64,000 bases of DNA from an uncultured Coriobacteriaceae bacterium. Its GTDB lineage: Bacteria > Actinomycetota > Coriobacteriia > Coriobacteriales > Atopobiaceae. Below the pieces are notes generated by a model. The model had not been told where the DNA came from and made no database searches. It worked only from the letters and a program-made list of their open reading frames with translations. This document shows, piece after piece, positions 55,209-64,000 of the stretch. Location of the stretch: contig CACZCK010000010.1 in the NCBI GenBank assembly GCA_902779675.1, forward strand, positions 44,391-108,390, read 5' to 3'. The position numbers and the translations under genes were made by a program. Each line of letters begins with the position of its first letter. Positions within the stretch are counted from its first letter, which is position 1.

Positions 55209-56202
55209 AGGTACCGTAGCCTCCCCTCTCCTGGTCGCGCACCACGTGCCCGGCCTCGAGTGCCACGACGCGCTTGCGCATGGAGTCGACCATCTCGCGG
55301 TCGTGGGTGGCCATGACCACGGTGGTGCCGGCACGGTTGATGCGGTCGAGCAGCTTCATGATGCCCAGGGAGATGGCCGGGTCGAGGTTGCCCGTCGGCT
55401 CGTCGCAGACCAGCAGCGGCGGCCTGTTGACCATGGCGCGGGCCACGGCGACGCGCTGCTGCTCGCCACCAGAGAGCTGGTCGGGGTACGCATCGGTGCG
55501 GTCGGACAGGCCCACCAGACGCAGCACCTCGGGGACCTGCACCTTGATGACCGAGCGCGGCTTGCCGATGCACTCCAGCGCGAAGGCCACATTCTCGTAG
55601 CAGGTCTTGTCGGGAAGCAGCTTGAAGTCCTGGAACACACAGCCGATCTGGCGGCGCAGGTAGGGCACCTTCCAGTTGCGCATGCGCGTGAGGTCCTGAC
55701 CGGCCACGAGCACCTGCCCCTTACTGGCCTTGAGCTCGCGCGTGAGCAGGCGGATGAAGGTGGACTTGCCGGAGCCGGAATGGCCGACGATAAAGACGAA
55801 CTCGCCCGGATAGATGTCCAGGCTCACGTCCTCGAGGGCGGGCTTGTTGGGCTGGGACGGGTAGATGTGTGTGACGTTTTTGAGCGAGATGGTCGGCGTG
55901 CCCTCGTGCGAGACGATGGGCGGCGTTGCCTGCGCCAGAGACGCGTATGCGCTCTGCCTCGGCTCCTCTGCCTTCAGCTCATCGGCCGTGGGGACGGCAG
56001 GGACGTCGACGACGGTCGGATGCTCCACGACGGGCTGGCTGGCTGCGGCCACGCGATCTGGGTACAGGACCGCGTCGATGGCAGCCTCCATGTCGTCGGA
56101 GGCACTGGGCGTCTGGCTTACCGCCTGGCCTGCAAGAACGTTCTGGGCCTCCTGGTCCAGCTCGTCCTCATGTCGCTCTGTGCTGCGAAAATGGTTTGCC
56201 AC
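55201..56202 (-). CDS. ftsE: cell division ATP-binding protein FtsE with long N-terminal extension
   Basis: A 333-residue FtsE. The ABC domain begins near residue 105 (ISLKNVTHIYP) with Walker A GHSGSGKST, Q-loop VFQDFKLLPDK, signature LSGGEQQR and Walker B LVCDEPTGNLD. Before it are about 104 acidic, Ala/Pro/Glu-rich residues not present in ordinary FtsE (about 225 residues). The start is GTG at 56202 with AAGGAG upstream. It forms an operon with ftsX. Confidence 0.92.
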   Translation of the reverse strand: MANHFRSTERHEDELDQEAQNVLAGQAVSQTPSASDDMEAAIDAVLYPDRVAAASQPVVEHPTVVDVPAVPTADELKAEEPRQSAYASLAQATPPIVSHEGTPTISLKNVTHIYPSQPNKPALEDVSLDIYPGEFVFIVGHSGSGKSTFIRLLTRELKASKGQVLVAGQDLTRMRNWKVPYLRRQIGCVFQDFKLLPDKTCYENVAFALECIGKPRSVIKVQVPEVLRLVGLSDRTDAYPDQLSGGEQQRVAVARAMVNRPPLLVCDEPTGNLDPAISLGIMKLLDRINRAGTTVVMATHDREMVDSMRKRVVALEAGHVVRDQERGGYGTYV

Positions 56203-56380
56203 GAAAGCTCCTTCTTTCCACGTAGCGACGCTGACAGAAACGCTTTCCATGGTACCAGAGGGCCTGTGGGCGTCGTCGAATACGGCGGTCATACCGCAAA
56301 AGACCATATGGTGGACGTGTGTGCGAACAGGGGCGCCCCGATGGAAGGCGCCCCTGCGATGGTTCCGTTTGTGCTTGCGG

Positions 56381-57502
56381 CTAACGCGTGGCTCCGCCAC
56401 CCACCAGCCAACGGTGGTAGCCGACCACAAACTCGTCGAGGTCGCCGTCGTCGAGCACCGAGCTCACGTTGCTGCGCTCGACGCCCGTGCGCAGGTCTTT
56501 GACCATCTGATACGGATAGAGCACGTAGCTGCGGATCTGGTTGCCCCAGGCGATGTCGTGCTTGGGGCCGCGAAGCTCGTCGACCTCGGCGGCGCGGCGC
56601 TCCAGTTCCATCTCGTAGAGCTTGGCGCGCAGCACGTTCATGGCAAAGGCCTTGTTCTGCAGCTGGCTGCGCTCGTTCTGGCAGGTGACCACGATGCCCG
56701 TAGGAAGGTGTGTGATGCGCACCGCCGAGTCTGTGGTGTTGACGCCCTGGCCACCGTGTCCGTGGGAGTGGAACACGTCGATGCGCAGGTCGCCAGGGTC
56801 GATGTCGACCTCCACGGTATCGGGCAGCACGGGCAGCACCTCAACGCCGGCGAAGGTCGTCTGACGGCGCTTCTTGGCGTCGGTCGGCGAGATGCGCACC
56901 AGGCGATGCACGCCCTGCTCGGCGCGGAGCATGCCGTAGGCGTTGTGCCCCGACACGGTGAACATGGCCCTGTCGAGGCCGATCGCCTCACCAGCGGGCG
57001 CGTCGTTGACGGTGACCTTCCAACCGCGGCGGTCGCAGTAGCGCAGGTACATGCGAAAGAGCATCTCGCACCAGTCCTGGGCCTCCAGGCCACCCTGGCC
57101 AGGCGTCACCGTAACGATGGCATCACCATGGTCGAGGTCATCAGTAAACCAGCTGGCCAGCTCGAGCTCGCCGAGGTCGGCTGTGAGTCCGTCGGCGAGA
57201 CCTTGAGCCTCCTCGCGCAGCTCGTCATCGTCAAGCTCCTCGGCCAATTCGAGCGCCGCCTGGGCGTCCTCGAGCTTGGCGCGGGCACGTTCGAGGCCGT
57301 CCACGTCCTCGCGAGCGCGGGTGAGCTGCGCCATGACAGTGCTCGCCGCGTCGGCATCAGACCAGAAGTCGGGCTGAGCGCTCTGCTGCTCGAGGCGCGC
57401 GACCTCGGCCCTGCGCTCGTCAATGTGCAGGTAACCCTCGACCTCGTCGAGGCGTGCCGAAAGGGCCTCGAGCGAGGCGCGGGACACGTCGGATCCGGCC
57501 AC
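56381..57502 (-). CDS. prfB: peptide chain release factor 2 (variant SPT tripeptide)
   Basis: A 373-residue class I release factor. The GGQ motif that triggers peptide release is at 250-252 (HGHGGQGVN). The stop-codon-reading tripeptide, S-P-F in standard RF2, reads S-P-T at 205-207 within VHRLVRISPTDAKKRRQTTF; RF1 has P-x-T. The surrounding sequence and LEAQDW mark it as RF2. The usual prfB frameshift site (an in-frame UGA near codon 26) is absent; the equivalent region GYLHIDERR reads through. The start is GTG with AGGAGGT upstream, 3 bp after secA. Confidence 0.93.
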   Translation of the reverse strand: MAGSDVSRASLEALSARLDEVEGYLHIDERRAEVARLEQQSAQPDFWSDADAASTVMAQLTRAREDVDGLERARAKLEDAQAALELAEELDDDELREEAQGLADGLTADLGELELASWFTDDLDHGDAIVTVTPGQGGLEAQDWCEMLFRMYLRYCDRRGWKVTVNDAPAGEAIGLDRAMFTVSGHNAYGMLRAEQGVHRLVRISPTDAKKRRQTTFAGVEVLPVLPDTVEVDIDPGDLRIDVFHSHGHGGQGVNTTDSAVRITHLPTGIVVTCQNERSQLQNKAFAMNVLRAKLYEMELERRAAEVDELRGPKHDIAWGNQIRSYVLYPYQMVKDLRTGVERSNVSSVLDDGDLDEFVVGYHRWLVGGGATR

Positions 57503-57505
57503 CGC

Positions 57506-60268
<2,763 letters not shown>

Positions 60269-60290
60269 GGACGTTTTCCCTACGTATCGC

Positions 60291-60308
60291 GGGGCGGTAA
60301 GCCGCCCC
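60291..60308 (-). terminator. hairpin between the STAND regulator gene and secA
   Basis: GGGGCGG (60291-60297) pairs with CCGCCCC (60302-60308) around a 4-nt loop in the gap upstream of secA. No T-run; possibly a weak terminator or a secA leader hairpin. Confidence 0.45.
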
Positions 60309-60393
60309 TCAGTCAGTTTCCGCTCTACTTTATCAATTGGATACAGGCGCTGCTCCAGATGTGCCTGAGGCCACCAAAAGCGCAGAGACACCC

Positions 60394-63300
60394 TCAGGAA
60401 GGCAGTGCGCCGTTACCGCCGCCCACCGCCTGTTCGACGGCACGGCGGACCGCCAGCGATGGCGGCACGCCCCGCGCATCGATAGTCGCGCGGGAGTAGG
60501 TTCGGTACAGGTCGGCAGCCTCGTGGCCGCGTCCCGACGCCTTGAGCGCACGCACGAGCAGAATCATGGCGTCTTCGCGCAGGTCATCGAGGCGATGCGC
60601 CGTCTGCGCGTAGCGTACGGCGAGCTTGTTCTTACCCAACCGCAGCGACGCCTCGCCCGCGGCAATCATGCAGTCGACGTAGAGCGCCTGCAGCTCCCTC
60701 GCCCGTTCCGCAGCGACCTCGCCCAGCGCCGCTAAGTGCTCGCCAGGTCCGTCGCCATACAGCCGCTCCACCTTGCGCGCGTGGTCGAGAATCCAGAAGT
60801 CGTCGCCATCCTCGGCCAGCGCAAGACGCGCCTCGCGGTCGAAGTCGTCGACATCGCACGTCACGAGTGCAGAGTCGAAACCGACCGTCCCCTGTATCCT
60901 GTCGGTCACTAGAGGGCACGTGTCGGGCTTCAGGCGCGCAAGGTGCTTTCGCGCCTCCCCAGTGGCCTCGTAGAGCTTTCTCGGGCCGCGCAAATAGTCG
61001 TCACCCGGCCAGAGCACGTCGATGATTTGGTAGCGTCGCATGCGATGGCCCGGCATGAGGGCGAGCAATGTGACGAGGTCTCGCGACCGTCGTCGGTCAA
61101 AGGCGCCGGCAGGCAGGCGCCTATCACCACACTCCACCGAGAGCCTGCCGAGTATGGAGATGCGGATGCGGCCGTCATCGGCCGCGGCTGGCGGCAGCAG
61201 CTCCGTTTGCTCGCCAGGCAGGCCGGCCGAGGCGTTCGCCCGCAGCCGGCGCTGTTCCCTCGGCATGACAAGCGGCATGGTCTCCGCACGGCGGGCACGT
61301 ACGGAGCGCAGCAGCTCGAGCCAGGTGGATGGCACGAGCCCCATCATCGCGTCCCAGATCTCCGGGCACGAGGTGGAGACCATATTGACGACCCAAATCG
61401 CATCGCGCGGGCAGGACGTCCCGTAAGACACCTCAACGTACACCTCGTCAGGCTGGGAGTGTCGTGCCGCAGTCAGGCAGAGCCTGCCCATGAGAGCCAG
61501 GTCGTCGGGACGGCTGCTCGACTCGCAAAAACGCTCGAGCGATCCCACTTCGCCCAGCATTTCCAGAGCCAGAGCGTTTACCAGGTCCGCCGCCGAGGCG
61601 AGGTACTCCTCGCCCAAGGCATGGGCGATGTCGCTGGCCTTGCGCGAGCGCACATGCGCCCTCGAGAGCGCCTTCAGACGCACGTCTGCAACGGCACAGA
61701 CCGTCAGGCATACGGCATGGAAGAAGGAGTCACCCGCGCGCTCGGATATGCTAGCGGCCTCCTCGACCAGCTCCGAGTCGGTCTCGTCCCCGAGCAGGAT
61801 GTCAGGCATGGCTTTGAGGGCGACGTGGTAGCCGTGCAGACGTTTGAGGCCCGGCGCGTCGTACAGAGCGTCTGCCCGCCTAAAGAAGTCCTGCTCCTTG
61901 GCGTCAGATATCCCTCCGCTCATCGACAGAGCCAGATAGAGGTCGTCACACAGAAATGCCTCGGGCAGGCTGCGAGGCTTCCCGAGAAAGAGCTCGTTGG
62001 TCACGAGGGAGTACGCCTCGTTGAAGCGTCCCGACGAGAGGAGCCTTGCCACCCGCAGGTGATCGCGACAGGCTATGGCCATCTCGTCCCGCACCACGAA
62101 GCCCATGCGCTGCGACGCACTGCGCGGGTTGCGCAGCATGGCCCGGCAAGCAACGAACAGCTCCGCCAGCGCATAGAGCCTCTCCTCCGACGGCGTGCAG
62201 AGCCGCACCTCGTCGAGCCTTTGCCACGAGGCCTCCATGTCCCTGGCGGACCCCACCAGCGATTGCACTACCACGTCGCTCAGAAGCGCTCGAGCACCAT
62301 GGTCTCCGTCGCCTCCGTCCACCTGCTGCAGTGCGTCATGCACCAGCTCTACCTCGCCAATGGCCGCATACGAGACTCCCCACATCACGCAAACGGACGT
62401 GAAGTCCCGCTCCGTCGTGCAGAGCCTGCTAACGATGGCTGACCGGTGCGCCTCGCCCCGATAGGCCAGCAGACCGCAAGCGCGAACGACCAGGTCGCCC
62501 TCGCAAGCTGCTGGTGCCTGCAGAACTGTCAGGCAGCTGCGAAGCAAAGCATCGGCATCGATCCCATGGCAGCAGAAGGTGCGCGAGGCATAGTCAACCC
62601 CCAGAAGCGCAACGTCCTGCTCGAGCGAAAAGATCTGCTCGGCGTCGCACCTCCCCGAGACGAGGGCGAGATCGTCCATGCTTCCCCGACCGAGCAGGAC
62701 GGCGGCCAGGCGGACCCTGAATTCCTCGTTCGCCACATTGGTACGCAGGGTCTTTTCGAGCAGCTCCTCGAGGGCCGCCTGATAGCGTGGTCCCCCAAGC
62801 TCTCCGTCCTCACACATGACGCGGTCGGAGCGCAGTGCGGCAACCAGCGCGGGAATGCCCCCAGTCAGCTGCGCCGTGAGCCCATCCTCCTCTGTCTGCC
62901 GATAGAGAAGATCTTCGGGCCCTATTACCATGACGTGCTCAAACGCCTCGCAAAGCTGACGCGCTTCAGGCCTGATGCAGACGATGACCTGTGCGCCGGC
63001 GTCGCAGAGCGCTTGTATGGCATGCGCCTCGCTGGCAGACTCAATCTCGTCGCCGGGAGTCACGCCGTCAATGACCATCAGGGGCAGCTGCCCTGGCTCC
63101 ATTCTGTTTCTGACCTCACGGCAGCGGCGGACCAGTCTCCTTCGCGCCTGATCGCTCTTAACCCCATCGAAGGAATACCGATAAACAGGACGCCCCTCAC
63201 CCCGGGCCTCACTCATAATCCTGTTGGCCACATACGTCTTTCCGTATCCGGCCTCGGCGCACATGATCGTGAGCAACCCGAACTCCGTGATGCCATAGAC

Positions 63301-63423
63301 CATCGGCGAAAGCATGCCATCCGGTACCGTCTGCTCGGCCGTCACCCGAAGCATGGGTACGACATGCCGCCCACGGTATGGTGGGAGCGTGTCCCCCACC
63401 CCTTTGCTCTCATGCTTGCTCAT
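60394..63423 (-). CDS. STAND-type (MalT-like) regulator with C-terminal HTH and BTAD domains
   Basis: A 1009-residue regulator. An N-terminal NTPase has the MalT-type Walker A CAEAGYGKTYVAN (about 55-67) and LMVIDG as Walker B. A long helical repeat region (about 230-720) follows. The C-terminus has a winged helix (IRISILGRLSVECGDRRLP, then RRSRDLVTLLALMPG) and a BTAD helical domain (about 830-990). In AfsR/SARP proteins the HTH-BTAD unit is N-terminal; here it is last, as in some large actinobacterial regulators. Start MSKHESKG has AGGAGATG upstream. It ends in TGA. The target genes are unknown; AT-rich promoter and an IS element lie upstream. Confidence 0.85.
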   Translation of the reverse strand: MSKHESKGVGDTLPPYRGRHVVPMLRVTAEQTVPDGMLSPMVYGITEFGLLTIMCAEAGYGKTYVANRIMSEARGEGRPVYRYSFDGVKSDQARRRLVRRCREVRNRMEPGQLPLMVIDGVTPGDEIESASEAHAIQALCDAGAQVIVCIRPEARQLCEAFEHVMVIGPEDLLYRQTEEDGLTAQLTGGIPALVAALRSDRVMCEDGELGGPRYQAALEELLEKTLRTNVANEEFRVRLAAVLLGRGSMDDLALVSGRCDAEQIFSLEQDVALLGVDYASRTFCCHGIDADALLRSCLTVLQAPAACEGDLVVRACGLLAYRGEAHRSAIVSRLCTTERDFTSVCVMWGVSYAAIGEVELVHDALQQVDGGDGDHGARALLSDVVVQSLVGSARDMEASWQRLDEVRLCTPSEERLYALAELFVACRAMLRNPRSASQRMGFVVRDEMAIACRDHLRVARLLSSGRFNEAYSLVTNELFLGKPRSLPEAFLCDDLYLALSMSGGISDAKEQDFFRRADALYDAPGLKRLHGYHVALKAMPDILLGDETDSELVEEAASISERAGDSFFHAVCLTVCAVADVRLKALSRAHVRSRKASDIAHALGEEYLASAADLVNALALEMLGEVGSLERFCESSSRPDDLALMGRLCLTAARHSQPDEVYVEVSYGTSCPRDAIWVVNMVSTSCPEIWDAMMGLVPSTWLELLRSVRARRAETMPLVMPREQRRLRANASAGLPGEQTELLPPAAADDGRIRISILGRLSVECGDRRLPAGAFDRRRSRDLVTLLALMPGHRMRRYQIIDVLWPGDDYLRGPRKLYEATGEARKHLARLKPDTCPLVTDRIQGTVGFDSALVTCDVDDFDREARLALAEDGDDFWILDHARKVERLYGDGPGEHLAALGEVAAERARELQALYVDCMIAAGEASLRLGKNKLAVRYAQTAHRLDDLREDAMILLVRALKASGRGHEAADLYRTYSRATIDARGVPPSLAVRRAVEQAVGGGNGALPS

Positions 63424-63901
63424 CACATCTCCTCGCAACAAATACCCCAGCCGCGACGGGCGGCCAATCTCCAGCACGCTTCGCCACTATCAATAGGTAT
63501 CATCTGCTTGGAGATGAAGTTTCCTCTTTTGAGGTTTTATATAAATTTCTGATGCAACCTAAAGCGTAGTTTGCTGCGACATAACACTGCTTATCAGGCA
63601 CATCTTTTAACTGTTACCGCAGGTAGAGCGCTACGTACAGCGACATTTTAGTATTACTAGAATACGTTCCTGAGCGGTTTTTGTCATGTTGAAAACTATG
63701 TCGAACCCACTTCTTGGGTCAAGATCATGCGAGCTGGCTCTAAGCCACGTTGAGCGAGGGGTATGTGATCTTATGCCCCGAGCGTTGTCCAAACGACAGC
63801 AACGCGATGGTGGCTGGAGATCGCAGACTGAGCTCGCGGCTCATTCTTCGCAGCCGCTTGGTTTAGATACAAAAAAAGCCCCATTGGGGCTTTATATGAC
63901 C
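63424..63901. other. AT-richer gene-free stretch upstream of the STAND regulator
   Basis: Nearly 480 bp of clearly lower GC than the rest. The regulator promoter must be here. A short open frame at 63686-63904 has no ribosome site or recognisable product. A bidirectional hairpin lies at 63875-63893 just before the IS end. Composition and IS insertion suggest an acquired or decaying segment. Confidence 0.45.
63875..63893. terminator. bidirectional rho-independent hairpin
   Basis: AAAGCCCC-ATT-GGGGCTTT (63875-63893) with A-run before it and TATATG after it. It separates the IS element from the upstream region of the regulator gene. Confidence 0.75.
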
Positions 63902-64000
63902 TGAACTGCGCCCCAAAACTTGGACGACAATAATACTGGCCCACTAGGCCACCAATCCAAGGGACTGATTCCGGAACTCCTCCGGGGTCAGTCCCTTGAG
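63902..64000 (-). mobile_element. IS3-family insertion sequence, right end (truncated by the window)
   Basis: The end TGAACTGCGCCCCAAAACTT (from 63902) matches the terminal inverted repeat style of IS3/IS150-group elements. Inside it, the last codons of an IS3 OrfB transposase are read on the minus strand. The rest lies beyond the window. Confidence 0.8.
63944..64000 (-). CDS. IS3-family transposase OrfB, C-terminal fragment
   Basis: The last 18 codons and the TAG stop of an IS3-family transposase; the product ends LKGLTPEEFRNQSLGLVA, close to the common KGLTPxEFRxQSL ending of this DDE integrase. The remainder is outside the window, so intactness cannot be judged. Confidence 0.78.
   Translation of the reverse strand, partial: LKGLTPEEFRNQSLGLVA

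Noticed and set aside
57300..57502. Programmed +1 frameshift in prfB
   Set aside because: No in-frame TGA occurs near codon 26; the frame is continuous from the GTG start.
63686..63904. Small open frame of 72 codons near the right edge
   Set aside because: No ribosome site, no recognisable product, and it overlaps a terminator hairpin and the IS end.

Overview
The window is a GC-rich (my estimate a little over 60% G+C), gene-dense stretch of chromosome. Its gene content and protein sequences fit the Actinomycetota class Coriobacteriia, most likely an Olsenella/Atopobium-like gut or oral anaerobe. Signs of this lifestyle are PTS sugar uptake, a bifunctional AdhE, [4Fe-4S] proteins, a rubredoxin and RNase R/SmpB/tmRNA genes in one neighbourhood. 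Most genes are on the minus strand. Starts were moved from the longest open frame to the codon with a good Shine-Dalgarno sequence wherever this was clear. Of 47 genes whose stop codon is visible, 28 end in TAG, 16 in TAA and only 3 in TGA, which is odd for a GC-rich genome.

Left part (1-13310). A beta-glucoside PTS cluster (EIIC, ROK kinase, esterase, 6-phospho-beta-glucosidase) faces a divergent RpiR regulator. Next comes a 3-kb insert (4406-7399) bounded by 15-bp direct repeats of the guaA 3' end. It carries a zinc-ribbon protein of unknown function and a DUF1016/YhcG-type PD-(D/E)XK nuclease but no integrase. Then follow guaA, an LCP cell-wall ligase, ychF and a multi-[4Fe-4S] protein.

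Middle part (13311-36300). groL/groS, nadE, an amidohydrolase, a polar amino-acid ABC importer, and a long minus-strand housekeeping run: a TsaB-RimI-TsaD fusion, tsaE, a uracil-DNA glycosylase, alr, nnr, acpS and glmS. These link tRNA t6A37 modification, peptidoglycan precursor supply and metabolite repair. A small phosphotransferase and adhE follow.

Right part (36365-64000). A mannitol-type PTS (EIICBA) with a divergent zinc dehydrogenase and a DeoR regulator, then a polysaccharide deacetylase, a HAD phosphatase and glmM. A membrane protein with a TIR-like segment and a leucine-rich tail comes next, followed by rplM-rpsI, a patatin-like lipase, a rubredoxin, ssrA (tmRNA), an EF-hand protein, a flavin reductase, smpB, a TPR-like gene, rnr, ftsE-ftsX, prfB, secA and a large STAND/BTAD regulator. 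The window ends inside an IS3-family element. ssrA, smpB and rnr lie within about 5 kb and together form the trans-translation and RNA quality-control set.

Points of most interest: the guaA-integrated mini-island with paired arm-site-like repeats and a 19-bp inverted repeat; a release factor 2 whose SPF tripeptide reads SPT in a region that avoids TGA stops; the TsaB-RimI-TsaD fusion; an AcpS lacking its metal-ligand Glu; and the TIR-like membrane protein.
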